From Paraburkholderia sp. BL9I2N2 (GTDB lineage: Bacteria; Pseudomonadota; Gammaproteobacteria; Burkholderiales; Burkholderiaceae), in contig NZ_SMGP01000006.1 in the NCBI RefSeq assembly GCF_004339745.1, forward strand, positions 124,001 through 188,000: DNA of 64,000 bases, read 5' to 3'. Below are positions 42,986 to 51,626 of the stretch, in pieces; within the stretch, counting starts at the first letter, position 1, and every line of letters starts with the position of its first letter. The translations under genes and the position numbers were made by a program. The notes beneath the pieces are model-generated. The model saw only the letters and a program-made list of their open reading frames with translations, was not told the origin of the DNA and made no database searches.

Positions 42986-45414
42986 ATGAATAACTCCTTT
43001 TTCTGCTCTGGCGATGATGAATGGATTAGCTGGAAGATACGTTCCGGCGTGATTGGAAGTTCGCAGACCTCAATTCCGAGTGGCGAAAGCGCATCGGCTA
43101 CTGCATTCGCGATTGCCGCGGGTGAACCGATAGTGCCGCCCTCGCCCATTCCCCGGAAACCACCCAGCGTGTTAGGCGCTTCTGTATGAAGGTGAACCAT
43201 CTCCACCTCCGGGACTTCAGGAGCTGAGGGCAGCAGATAGTCGACCATGCTGGCGGTAAGCAGTTGTCCATCCGCGTCGTAGACGATCTCCTCCAGCAGT
43301 GCCGCGCCAACCCCTTGCGCGACAGCGCCGCGCGTCTGCCCTGCGACGATGAGTGGGTTGATGATGCGACCGCAATCTTCGGCAATCACATAGCGCTGGA
43401 TGTGTACCGCGTAGGTCTTCGGATCGACCTCCACCTGCACCATATGCGTCGCCGAACTGGTCGTGCCGACGACGGGGTCATAAACCCGGGTGACGCACAT
43501 CTCTTCCCGTACGTCGGCGGGCACTCTTCCCATCTGTGAGTAAAGGGCCCGGGCGAGATCCGGAAACGTGAGTTGCGATTCCCCCAGACGTACTCGAATC
43601 ACACTGTCGACGATCTCGAGGCTCTCTACCGGCGCGTCCAGGAGGTGGCTGGCCACGCGAAGCATGCGTTCGCGAAGCTCGCGCGCCGCGAGTATTCCCG
43701 CACCACCGCTGATCACGGCAGTGCGGCTCGCGTAGCTGCCTGTACCGTGGGGGACCGCCGCACTGTTGCCCGTGACGACGCGTAGATCTTCCAGGCGAGC
43801 GCCAAGCTCGTCAGCAAGGACCTGCCCGAGCGTGGTCTCATGCCCCTGTCCGTGCGAGGCACAACCAAATGACGCCGTGATCGCGCCGGTAGAGTCAAGC
43901 TGGATGACGCAGGTGTCGGTCCCTGTGTTGATAGGCATCCCTGGCGATGCGGAGATGCGCGATCCGATCCCGGAAAGCTCGGCATAACAGGCGATTCCAA
44001 TGCCTATCCAACGTCCCTCAGCGCGCGCCCTTGCTTGAGCTTCACGCGCCTGTTTGTAGCCGAAGCGCTCGCCAGCACCTTCGAGGCCTTCCATGAACGC
44101 AGATTGATCCCACACGATTCCGACCGGGGTCCGATAGGGAAACTCTTCAGGCCGAACCAGATTGCGGCGACGCATTTCTGCAGGATCGAGTCCGAGGCGC
44201 GCGGCGGCCATGTCCATGAGGCGCTCCATGGCGAACGTGGACGTGGGTCTGCCCACTCCGCGATATGGACCGGTGGGCGATTTCGGCGTTGTCACGCCCC
44301 GTACATGTCCGAAATAGGCCGGGACCCGATACGGCCCAGGAAGAAAACTGATGACCTGAACCGGCTCAATTCCACACGTCCACGGGTAGATCGAATACGC
44401 TCCCACATCGCCGATCACCTCGGCCCGCAGGCCGAGAATTTTTCCGTCGACGTCGACCGCGAGTTCAGCGACGACCAGTTCATCGAATGCCTGGCTTGTA
44501 GACAGGAGATCCTCAAGCCGGTCTCCAGTCCATTTAACGGCGCGGCCGGTCTTGCGCGCAAGTGTGCACACCAGCATCTCTTCCTGGTATAGAGACGTCT
44601 TTCCGCCGAACCCTCCCCCTACGTCCGGCGCAATAACCGTCAGACGGTTTCCCGGCATGTTCAGCAGGTCAGCCATTGCATCGCGGATGATGCCCGGCAC
44701 CTGGCTCGAAGTGTACAAAGTGAGGGCATCGCGGCCGGCGTCGACTTCGGCCATGTAGCACCGCGGCTCCATCGCCGATGGGGCCTTGCGATGGAAGCGA
44801 AATCTGCCGGCGACCCGAACCGGTGGGCTCAGAAACGCCTCATCTATTTCGCCTCGAACGAAAGTACGTTCAACCAGAACGTTGCTTGCGAAGCCCTCAT
44901 GCAGAATGGGGGCATTGGGCAGCACGGCGGCTTCCGCGTCGGTGGCAACGGGCAACGGCTCATATTCCACCTCGATCGCGTCCCGCGCGTCTTCGGCCAG
45001 GTAGCGGCTTTCAGCCAGGACAGCGACCACGGGTTCGCCGACGAAATGGACCTTGCCGTTAGCAAGTGCATAAATGGGCGTGGGTTGATAGCCGCTCATC
45101 CGCGACGTGGCAACCGCCGCCTTGACGAGACCCGCAACATCCGACCACGTGTACACCCCGTACACGCCCGGCATGGCGCGCGCGGCCTCGGTGCATATCG
45201 CCACGATGCGGGCATGGGGTTGATCGCTTCGCACGATAGCCAGATGCAACGCGTGACCCGCCGGACGGTCGTCGACATATCGGCCAAGACCTGTGAGCAG
45301 TCTGGCGTCTTCGACCCGACGCACCGGCTGTCCAACGAGCGTGTGACCTTGGCGCTCGCGAACGTCGGCATCTGGGACCACGTGTTGGCCCGCGCGGACG
45401 TGATGGTCACTCAT
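42982..45414 (-). CDS. Molybdenum hydroxylase large subunit (xanthine dehydrogenase/CoxL family)
   Basis: An 810-residue Mo-molybdopterin subunit of a cytoplasmic hydroxylase that adds water-derived oxygen to a carbon next to a heteroatom or carbonyl. Early GRYVDD and FVGEPVVAVLA belong to the Ald_Xan_dh N-domain, then PDVGGGFGGK. YRGVGRP (residues 384-390) replaces the AYRCSFR loop of true CO dehydrogenase, so it is a form II-type enzyme and not CoxL proper. GMGEGG supplies the active-site Glu (758). The small and medium subunits are encoded upstream, with a hydrolase gene between. Its ATG overlaps the hydrolase stop, and the SDR ATG overlaps its own stop. Confidence 0.93.
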   Translation of the reverse strand: MSDHHVRAGQHVVPDADVRERQGHTLVGQPVRRVEDARLLTGLGRYVDDRPAGHALHLAIVRSDQPHARIVAICTEAARAMPGVYGVYTWSDVAGLVKAAVATSRMSGYQPTPIYALANGKVHFVGEPVVAVLAESRYLAEDARDAIEVEYEPLPVATDAEAAVLPNAPILHEGFASNVLVERTFVRGEIDEAFLSPPVRVAGRFRFHRKAPSAMEPRCYMAEVDAGRDALTLYTSSQVPGIIRDAMADLLNMPGNRLTVIAPDVGGGFGGKTSLYQEEMLVCTLARKTGRAVKWTGDRLEDLLSTSQAFDELVVAELAVDVDGKILGLRAEVIGDVGAYSIYPWTCGIEPVQVISFLPGPYRVPAYFGHVRGVTTPKSPTGPYRGVGRPTSTFAMERLMDMAAARLGLDPAEMRRRNLVRPEEFPYRTPVGIVWDQSAFMEGLEGAGERFGYKQAREAQARARAEGRWIGIGIACYAELSGIGSRISASPGMPINTGTDTCVIQLDSTGAITASFGCASHGQGHETTLGQVLADELGARLEDLRVVTGNSAAVPHGTGSYASRTAVISGGAGILAARELRERMLRVASHLLDAPVESLEIVDSVIRVRLGESQLTFPDLARALYSQMGRVPADVREEMCVTRVYDPVVGTTSSATHMVQVEVDPKTYAVHIQRYVIAEDCGRIINPLIVAGQTRGAVAQGVGAALLEEIVYDADGQLLTASMVDYLLPSAPEVPEVEMVHLHTEAPNTLGGFRGMGEGGTIGSPAAIANAVADALSPLGIEVCELPITPERIFQLIHSSSPEQKKELFI

Positions 45415-46168
45415 ACGCGTCTTCCCCTTTGCGCAGTTCCGTCCATTGGACAGGATCGTGTCCGAATATGACTTTCGCGCCGGATTTTTCGATGCGCTTG
45501 ACTTCCTGCAACGAGTTCATCGCGGCATCTGGATCCCAGGTGTTGCGCGGCATGATCTCGCGGTCGAGGTTGTCTCTCAATGCGATCGCGTCGGCCGCCA
45601 TCAGGAAGGTTCCGTCACGGCTTAGCGTTGCAAGCGCTCCGAGGGTTCCGGGGGTGTGGCCCGGCAACGGCAGCAGCAACAGCCGGCCGTCGCCAAACAG
45701 ATCCCGCTCGCCCTGAATCGCCTCGGTTGGCATTGGAGTTTGCCAATCGGCGGGAATGTAGCCTTTCTGCACGGCGTCCGGCCCCTGCGCAGCCTCCAGT
45801 TCCTTGTAATGGCAAAAAAAGCTCGCACGTTTGAAGAAGGCGTTGCAACCGCAGTGATCGGAATGGAGATGCGAGTTGACCACCACGTCGATGTTCTCTG
45901 GGGTAAGCCCAAGCTTGGCCAGTTCCGAGACGACATTGTCTTCAGGTCCGGCGATAGGCTTCATGGCCCTGGCCATCGCGCCCCACCGGCCTTCAGCATT
46001 TTCGACGGTATCCGGATGACATCCGGTATCGAACAATACGTTGCCTTGCGAATGGCGCAACAACACGCACGATACGGGCAAGTCGATCGTCTCACTGCGG
46101 TCAGCCTCAGGCAGGTACACGCTTTTTCGCATGCGCAGCCGGCCACCGTTCAGGATGTGCATTTTCAT
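45407..46168 (-). CDS. MBL-fold hydrolase, N-acyl-homoserine lactonase/AttM (BlcC)-like
   Basis: A 253-residue metallo-beta-lactamase-fold enzyme. The zinc motif is NSHLHSDHCGC (HxHxDH), with the later Asp in AADAIALRD and the last His in FGHDP. Length and layout are those of AHL/gamma-butyrolactone lactonases, which open a lactone ring in the cytoplasm. ATG 46168 is chosen because AAGGA lies upstream and the start overlaps the stop of the Fe-S subunit gene; a much longer ORF from 46282 is unlikely. It lies between two hydroxylase subunit genes, so its substrate is probably a product of that enzyme or a lactone parent compound. Confidence 0.88.
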   Translation of the reverse strand: MKMHILNGGRLRMRKSVYLPEADRSETIDLPVSCVLLRHSQGNVLFDTGCHPDTVENAEGRWGAMARAMKPIAGPEDNVVSELAKLGLTPENIDVVVNSHLHSDHCGCNAFFKRASFFCHYKELEAAQGPDAVQKGYIPADWQTPMPTEAIQGERDLFGDGRLLLLPLPGHTPGTLGALATLSRDGTFLMAADAIALRDNLDREIMPRNTWDPDAAMNSLQEVKRIEKSGAKVIFGHDPVQWTELRKGEDAYE

Positions 46169-46701
46169 GGCGTCTCGTCCTTGGCTGGTTTCGCGTTTCC
46201 GGCGGCGTCCCGAAGCGCATTGCGCCCTGTTACGCAGACTCGAACGGCCTCGACAATGCCCTGGTAGCCCGTACAGCGGCACAGGTTTCCCGACAGCGCG
46301 TCGCGGATCTGCTCATCGTTACTGAGCGGGTATTTCTGCAGCGCGTCCGCGCAGGTAGCCAGCATTCCCGGAGTGCAGAAGCCGCACTGCAATCCGTGGT
46401 GCTCCCGGAACGCCTCCTGCAACGGGCTCAGCGCATCGACAGTGCCCATACTTTCGACGGTGCGTACGTCGCAGCCGTTGGCCCTGACTGCCAGCATCAG
46501 GCACGAGCGCACACTGTCGCCATCAACCATGACAGTGCATGCGCCACACACGCCGTGCTCGCAACCGACATGCGTGCCAGTCAGCCCCAACGTATGGCGC
46601 AGAAAGTCCGACAGCAACAGGCGCGGCTCGACCTGGCGTTCGCGGACTTCGCCGTTGACGATCATCCAGACTGGCTGCAGAGGAATATCGGTGTTAGTCA
46701 T
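46165..46701 (-). CDS. Molybdenum hydroxylase small subunit, [2Fe-2S] protein (CoxS-like)
   Basis: A 178-residue electron-transfer subunit with two [2Fe-2S] domains. The ferredoxin-like N-domain has CEHGVCGAC and a later Cys in SCLML; the helical C-domain has CGFCTPGM and LCRCTGYQGIVEAV. All eight cysteines are present. ATG 46701 is preferred over 46728 because AGGAGA precedes it and it overlaps the stop of the FAD subunit gene. A C-terminal extension of about 25 residues follows the usual family end. Confidence 0.94.
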   Translation of the reverse strand: MTNTDIPLQPVWMIVNGEVRERQVEPRLLLSDFLRHTLGLTGTHVGCEHGVCGACTVMVDGDSVRSCLMLAVRANGCDVRTVESMGTVDALSPLQEAFREHHGLQCGFCTPGMLATCADALQKYPLSNDEQIRDALSGNLCRCTGYQGIVEAVRVCVTGRNALRDAAGNAKPAKDETP

Positions 46702-47576
46702 TGAGCGTCTCCTGTGGCGCGTTGCCACGCCTTCTTCAACACGCGCTCCATCAGCACGCCGGCAAGATGGCGGCGGAATTCAGACGAAGCGTGCAGGTCA
46801 ACACCTGGTTCCAGCCCGTCACAGGCCGCATGCACAGCATCGGCCACCACCTGATCGGACAACGACTTGCCGACCAGCACAGCCTCCGCCTCCGGACGTC
46901 GCAATGGCGTATCGGCGACACCCATCATGGCAACGCGGGCCTCCTTGATCGTTCCACCCTGCACGTCGAGCAGGATCCCAACTGCGGCAAGCGCGAAGTC
47001 GCCTGCGCGGCGCGAGAATTCCTGAAAGCACCACCCCATACCCGCCGGCAATCCCGGCATCTCAACCCGGACGACGATCTCGTCGTCATCCAGTGCGGTG
47101 GTTAGCGGTGCGACAAAGAAATCGGCCGACGGTATCTCCCGTTCTCCCCGGACCGAACGCGCAACGATCACTGCATCCAGCAGACGGGTCAGCATCGGCA
47201 GCTCCGCGGCCGGATCCGCGTGTGACAGACTCCCGCCGATCGTGCCGCGGTTACGGATCGCAAGGTGCGCAACGTTGTGCATGGTTTCTGGAATTACCGG
47301 GAACCGGCTGGCGACCAGTTCCGAGGTTTCCAGCACGCGGTGACGTGTCAGAGCGCCTATCGTCAGCCCTCCATCTGCCCGCTCTCGCACGTACTCGAGC
47401 TCGAGCAGCCTGCTGATGTCGATGATGAGCGCTGGACGAACGACCCTGAAATTCAGCATCGGCGTCAGGCTCTGACCGCCGGCCATCAATTTGGCGTCGT
47501 CGACATTCGCCGCGAGCACCTCGATGGCTTCCTCGATCGAGTCAGGACAGCAGTAGTCGAAAGGAGTAGGTTTCAT
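46698..47576 (-). CDS. Molybdenum hydroxylase medium subunit, FAD-binding (CoxM-like)
   Basis: A 292-residue FAD subunit that passes electrons from the Fe-S protein to an acceptor. FAD-binding motifs are AGGQSLTPMLNFR and TIGGSLSHADPAAELP. There is no cysteine-rich [4Fe-4S] loop, so it is not the medium subunit of 4-hydroxybenzoyl-CoA reductase. ATG 47576 has GGAGG before it; the longer frame from 47672 would overlap the upstream gene. The gene starts 11 bp after the CoxG-crotonase stop and overlaps the small-subunit ATG. Confidence 0.93.
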   Translation of the reverse strand: MKPTPFDYCCPDSIEEAIEVLAANVDDAKLMAGGQSLTPMLNFRVVRPALIIDISRLLELEYVRERADGGLTIGALTRHRVLETSELVASRFPVIPETMHNVAHLAIRNRGTIGGSLSHADPAAELPMLTRLLDAVIVARSVRGEREIPSADFFVAPLTTALDDDEIVVRVEMPGLPAGMGWCFQEFSRRAGDFALAAVGILLDVQGGTIKEARVAMMGVADTPLRRPEAEAVLVGKSLSDQVVADAVHAACDGLEPGVDLHASSEFRRHLAGVLMERVLKKAWQRATGDAQ

Positions 47577-47586
47577 CTGACCTCCG

Positions 47587-49206
47587 TCAACAGCCCAGGA
47601 ACCTGGGTTCACGCTTTTCGGCGAAAGCCGCGCGTCCTTCCCGGTAGTCTTCGCTTCCCGCTGCGGCGGCAATGAGTGCCTCGGCGCGACCCAGATCCAG
47701 TCCGCCCGTTCCCATGGCCATGCCGTTGAGCAAATACTTCGCTCCGGCCATGCTGAGGGGAGCGTTGCCGGCTAGCGAAGCGGCGAACACGCGGGCATCG
47801 GCCATCGGATCGCTATTCGCAGCGTGCCGTTTGGCACCGATGAGACGTTCCAACAAAGACAGCGGCGCGGTGACGGCAAGCGCGCCGGCAACCAGATCGA
47901 CAAAGCCGATGCTCAGGGCGTGCTTTGCGTCAAATCGCTGCGCGCCATAAAGAATCTTCTTGGCCTGTGTAAGTCCGACCAGCGACAGGAGTTTGCGCGT
48001 GCCTCTGACGCCATAGATGATGGACAGACGGGCAGCCGGGATGCCGAACATCGCGTCCTGTGCCGCGAAGCGGAAGTCACAGGACATCGCGAGGTGAGCG
48101 CCGCCACCGAGACAGTAACCTCTCAATACCGCGATCGTCGGTTTCGAAATGTTGGCAATGGCGTCGCAGCATGCGTCCACGGCGACCTCGTAAGCAGTCG
48201 CTTGCGCTACATCGGCGCGGACCTTCTCAAACTCCGGGATGTCCGCGCCGGCACAAAAGTCCTTCTCGGCACCGGCCAGAATCACCGCGCGAACCTCCGG
48301 GTTGCGATCGAGTGCCGCCATGATAGATGGCATGGCAAGCCACATGGCGTAGGTCATCGCATTGCGGCTCTTTGGACGGTTGATTGTGACGACCGCTACC
48401 TGGTCCGAGATCCAGACCTTGATCTTCTCGGACATCAGGACGTCCATGACTTCCGCCTGATGGCTGGCGATCTGCGCCTGGGCTGGAGGCCCCGCAGGCG
48501 GTGCTGCGGGCGATGGTGCCGGTGCTATCGCGGGCGGTGCCGGAGTAGCCGATGCAGGCGACGCGTCTCGCGGCTCGATTTGAGGCGGCGACACTGGAGA
48601 TGCCGAACCCTGCGCGGGCGCCCGTTCAGCGGCGGCTGGCGCTGGCGGGGCCGCCTGAACGCCATTCACTGCGCCATTCACTGCCGGCGCCGACACTGCC
48701 TGCATCAGCGCTTCCATGCCGACCGGCACGGAGGGCGAAGCGGAGGAAGAAGCATCCGCAGCGCGAGCGTCCACCTGCTTGCGAAACAGCTCGAAAAAAT
48801 CGTCGGCAGACTTGCGAGCCGCCGCATCGATCATGCGGGAACCGAGTTGCGCCAGCTTGCCTCCAACGTTTGCCTTCACGCCGTAGCGAAGAAGGGTCAC
48901 CGTCGGCTCAAGTGCATCAAGCGACACCTCAATGTCGGCACGCGCAAATCCCGCCGCTCCACCGGAGCCCTCACCAGTCAGCGTGTAGCTCCGGGGAGGA
49001 GTAATGTTCGACAGGCTGACTTTGCCCGCGAATCGCGCCTTGATCGGGCCGACCTTCGAGACGACAGTAGCCGTGAACTCGTTATCAGCCGTCCGTTCCA
49101 AAGACTCGCATCCGGGGATACTCGCCTGCAACGCGACCGGATCATTCAGGGCGTCCCAAACCAGTTCGCGCGACGCCTCCAGTCTCGATTCTCCTGCCAT
49201 CTCCAT
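47587..49206 (-). CDS. CoxG-like SRPBCC domain fused to an enoyl-CoA hydratase domain
   Basis: A 539-residue two-domain protein. Residues 1-148 are a CoxG/SRPBCC ligand-binding domain (FTATVVSKVGPIKARFAGKV, then GVKANVGGKLAQLGSRMID), a family tied to molybdenum CO dehydrogenase clusters. Residues 150-255 form a Pro/Ala-rich flexible linker. From about 258 a full crotonase domain follows, with VAVVTINRPKSRNAM, FCAGADIPEF and GYCLGGGAHLAMSCDFRFA. AGGAG precedes ATG 49206, and an internal ATG at residue 258 could also yield the crotonase alone. The fusion suggests that the product of the hydroxylase is passed straight to the hydratase. Confidence 0.92.
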   Translation of the reverse strand: MEMAGESRLEASRELVWDALNDPVALQASIPGCESLERTADNEFTATVVSKVGPIKARFAGKVSLSNITPPRSYTLTGEGSGGAAGFARADIEVSLDALEPTVTLLRYGVKANVGGKLAQLGSRMIDAAARKSADDFFELFRKQVDARAADASSSASPSVPVGMEALMQAVSAPAVNGAVNGVQAAPPAPAAAERAPAQGSASPVSPPQIEPRDASPASATPAPPAIAPAPSPAAPPAGPPAQAQIASHQAEVMDVLMSEKIKVWISDQVAVVTINRPKSRNAMTYAMWLAMPSIMAALDRNPEVRAVILAGAEKDFCAGADIPEFEKVRADVAQATAYEVAVDACCDAIANISKPTIAVLRGYCLGGGAHLAMSCDFRFAAQDAMFGIPAARLSIIYGVRGTRKLLSLVGLTQAKKILYGAQRFDAKHALSIGFVDLVAGALAVTAPLSLLERLIGAKRHAANSDPMADARVFAASLAGNAPLSMAGAKYLLNGMAMGTGGLDLGRAEALIAAAAGSEDYREGRAAFAEKREPRFLGC

Positions 49207-49258
49207 TTTTCGGCTCCTCTGCTTTGCTACTTATAGTCTTGATCGTTCCGGGTGGGTT

Positions 49259-49696
49259 TCATGCGGTCAGCGACTGCAGGACCTCGCGTACCGGGCCTGG
49301 AATCGTGACTGGACGATTCGTGGCCCGTTCCACGTAGACGTGTACAAATTCGCCTACAGCTGAGGCCTCATCTGCGTCATTGCGAAACAGCGCAATCTCA
49401 TAGCGAACGCTACTGTTACCCAGATGAACGACCCGCAATCCGACGTGTACTGTGTCGGGAAATCCCATCGACGAGAAAAAAGTACAGCGCGTTTCGACGA
49501 CAAGGCCGATGACGGAGCTATTGGCGATGTCCAGCACGCCGCGCTCGATCAAGTGATGATTAACGGCGGTGTCGAAGAACGCGTAGTAGATGACATTGTT
49601 CACATGACCGTAGACATCGTTGTCACCCCAACGAGTCTGTATCGAGTTGAAGTGCCGGTATGTCTCGCGGCGCGCAGGTTTGGACTTCTCGCTCAC
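49259..49696 (-). CDS. Acyl-CoA thioesterase, 4HBT superfamily
   Basis: A 145-residue hotdog-fold thioesterase. It has the 4HBT signature TRWGDNDVYGHVNNVIYY with the active-site Asp, and later GLVVETRCTFFSSMGF. It would release a free acid from the pathway's CoA ester. The start is GTG at 49696 overlapping the stop of the alcohol dehydrogenase gene (GTGA), with AGGAGG upstream. Its place in the operon fits the last hydrolytic step of a CoA route. Confidence 0.92.
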   Translation of the reverse strand: MSEKSKPARRETYRHFNSIQTRWGDNDVYGHVNNVIYYAFFDTAVNHHLIERGVLDIANSSVIGLVVETRCTFFSSMGFPDTVHVGLRVVHLGNSSVRYEIALFRNDADEASAVGEFVHVYVERATNRPVTIPGPVREVLQSLTA

Positions 49697-50844
49697 AGCA
49701 CCTCCTCATAAATAGCCCTCGCGTCACCGAGCAGGATTTCCTTCGGATTATTGACGAGCAGGCGCGTCTGGCGCATGGCGTCCTCGGCCAATGCCTGGAT
49801 GTCTCCGGCAGCAATGCCCACATCCCGAAGGCGGGTGGGCAACGACAGCTCGGTGGGCAACGCGGCCAACCGCTCAACCAGCGACCGTGCTTTTTGACTT
49901 TCTGTGCCTTGCACATTGGGAATCAGCGCCGGTGCGATTTCCGCGTAAAGGCCTTCAGCAGCTTCCAGGTTAAACCGCATGACCGCAGGCAGCACGAGAG
50001 AATTGGACAGGCCGTGCGGTACGTGAAACCGGGCACCGATCGGGTATGCCAATGCGTGCACACCCGCCACCGGCGCATTGGCGAACGCCAGTCCCGCTAG
50101 CATGGCGCCAAGCAGCATGCCCTGTCGTGCGTCACGATTTGATCCATTGGAACAGGCTTCGTGAATGTTGGAACCGAGCAACCGGAGTGCCTCACGGGCG
50201 AGACAGTCGGAGACGGGGTTCTTCAGACGCTTGCTCGTGTAGGCCTCGATCGCGTGAACCATGGCGTCGATCCCGGTGGCAGCGGTCACTGAAGAAGGCA
50301 GGCCGAGAGTCAGGTCCGCGTCAAGGACGGCAATGTCAGGCAGAAGTACCGGTGATACGACACCCTTCTTCTCGCCTTCGCCGGTCGTGACGATTGAAAT
50401 AGGCGTAACTTCAGATCCGGTTCCGGCGGTTGTCGGTACGAGGATGAGAGGTAACCGCGGCCCTTTTGCGACGCCGACACCGTAGATCTCGTCCAGCTTC
50501 TCATTACCCGTGGCCAGCAACGCTACCAGCTTCGCCACGTCCATCGAACTCCCGCCACCAAGCCCGATAACGCCGTCGGCGTTTGCTTCAACTGCTGCGG
50601 CCGTCGCGGCCAGGATCACCTGGGCGGGCGGATCAGCCTGCACGTCTGAACAGACAGTGACTGCGATGCCTGCCGTCGCGAAGCTTTTCACCGCAGACTC
50701 AAGTAGTCCGTTATCCAGAATGCCCTTGTCCGTCACCAGAAAAATCCTGCGGCATCCCAGGCGCTGCGCGATTTCGCCGAGACGGGCCGAGGCGCCGGGC
50801 TCCACTATGGTGGATCGGGTCGACTGGAATTCGAAACTGTTCAC
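49693..50844 (-). CDS. Iron-containing alcohol dehydrogenase
   Basis: A 383-residue group III alcohol dehydrogenase using NAD(P) and a divalent metal. The cofactor motif GLGGGSSMDVAK, TTAGTGSEVTP and the metal-site histidines in MVHAIEAY, GVHALAYPIG and HVPHGLSNS are present. BlcB (4-hydroxybutyrate dehydrogenase) and maleylacetate reductases are relatives; with a GabD-type enzyme and a lactonase-type hydrolase in the same operon a hydroxybutyrate-like alcohol is a fair guess. It is the first gene of the operon, and motif site B lies 57 bp upstream. Confidence 0.92.
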   Translation of the reverse strand: MNSFEFQSTRSTIVEPGASARLGEIAQRLGCRRIFLVTDKGILDNGLLESAVKSFATAGIAVTVCSDVQADPPAQVILAATAAAVEANADGVIGLGGGSSMDVAKLVALLATGNEKLDEIYGVGVAKGPRLPLILVPTTAGTGSEVTPISIVTTGEGEKKGVVSPVLLPDIAVLDADLTLGLPSSVTAATGIDAMVHAIEAYTSKRLKNPVSDCLAREALRLLGSNIHEACSNGSNRDARQGMLLGAMLAGLAFANAPVAGVHALAYPIGARFHVPHGLSNSLVLPAVMRFNLEAAEGLYAEIAPALIPNVQGTESQKARSLVERLAALPTELSLPTRLRDVGIAAGDIQALAEDAMRQTRLLVNNPKEILLGDARAIYEEVL

Positions 50845-50900
50845 GACGGCTCCTTGGCTTTGATCGAGGGCTTGCTCACTCCTGACTTCGCATCTCTGTC

Positions 50901-50911
50901 ACTTGCGTAAC
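50901..50911 (+). promoter_or_regulatory. Shared motif site B (ACTTGCGTAAC)
   Basis: This site lies 57 bp upstream of the first gene of the Mo-hydroxylase operon. It differs from sites A and C by G at position 7 and by the following A. Confidence 0.4.
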
Positions 50912-51125
50912 TAGACTTTAATCGCGACAAGTGCGATTTGCAAGCTCGTTTACCCGCGACAACAATGTTTGCCAGGCGGCAACGAAATCGCAATGCAAGG
51001 AGGATTTATGTTCCTGTTTACAACGAGGAAAGCCCGCCGACTGGCGCTTGAGCCCACAAATTGCCGATTCAAAGCCAACGACCACCGCTACACGTGGCCC
51101 CATTATCTAAGCTAGCGTAAAGGTG

Positions 51126-51136
51126 ACTTGCATTAT
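51126..51136 (+). promoter_or_regulatory. Shared motif site C (ACTTGCATTAT)
   Basis: This site matches site A at 10 of 11 positions and lies between the operon and the small plus-strand gene at 51312. Confidence 0.4.
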
Positions 51137-51311
51137 TCGTAACATCCGCCATCCGCCTTGCGGAAGGCGATGCCACATCTCACTCATCAAATAGTTTCGT
51201 TTGAGCAGGCTTCGCGGACTATGATTGCCATAGGTCAGTGAGCTAGATCGTTGCCTGAAAGATTGCGGTTTGCTCAGAGCCTTGAACAATTCAGGCGGAA
51301 ACGGAGGCGCA

Positions 51312-51626
51312 ATGAAGATCGTGGTCAACGGCGACGTGGGTTCCTTCCGGTTAAGCGAGGAAGCCGCACGCCTTTATATGAACATGTCGGGTGATTCGCT
51401 GGGAGCAGGCGAATCGCTGGAGGCGATCTCGCGACGCCTCGCTCACTGCCCGAAGTTGCGCGGAGATCCTGTTCTCGTAGCGGTGATCCAGCAATTGGGT
51501 GCCAGGGCGAACGGAGCCGGGGCCTGCTTGGAAGTCGTCGATGCCCCTGCCGACGGGTGGCATCTATTAGAGCTATGTGGAATTGAGTGCGTGGTTTCTG
51601 ATGCGGCCCGGCCGACGGGGCGATGA
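51312..51626 (+). CDS. Conserved small hypothetical protein (KIVIN-type)
   Basis: A 104-residue cytoplasmic protein of unknown function. It belongs to a family seen in many proteobacteria and phages that begins MKIVIN and continues with a LSEEAxxRY segment; here MKIVVNGDVGSFRLSEEAAR. The second part, RGDPVLVAVIQQLGARANG, matches the family's RxDPxLVxVVEELG region. GGAGG stands just before ATG 51312. No catalytic residues are known for the family. It reads away from the Mo-hydroxylase operon, and nothing here links it to the pathway. Confidence 0.75.
   Translation: MKIVVNGDVGSFRLSEEAARLYMNMSGDSLGAGESLEAISRRLAHCPKLRGDPVLVAVIQQLGARANGAGACLEVVDAPADGWHLLELCGIECVVSDAARPTGR

Larger units (their letters stand above)
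50845..51311. promoter_or_regulatory. Divergent regulatory region upstream of the Mo-hydroxylase operon
   Basis: This 467-bp gap has no credible gene. It contains motif sites B (50901-50911) and C (51126-51136) and an inverted repeat AATCGC-7 nt-GCGATT at 50920-50938. The operon promoter should lie near the Fe-alcohol dehydrogenase end; the other promoter serves the small gene at 51312. Confidence 0.5.

Noticed and set aside
42982..45414. True CO dehydrogenase CoxL
   Set aside because: The active-site loop is YRGVGRP and not AYRCSFR, so the copper-ligating cysteine of CO dehydrogenase is absent.
46698..47576. Medium subunit of 4-hydroxybenzoyl-CoA reductase
   Set aside because: The UbiC-like and CoA-ligase genes invite this idea, but the FAD protein lacks the cysteine-rich loop for the extra [4Fe-4S] cluster that defines that enzyme.
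47824..49236. 470-codon plus-strand ORF opposite the CoxG-crotonase gene
   Set aside because: Long Arg/Cys-rich shadow frame. The minus strand has clear SRPBCC and crotonase motifs and ribosome-binding sites.
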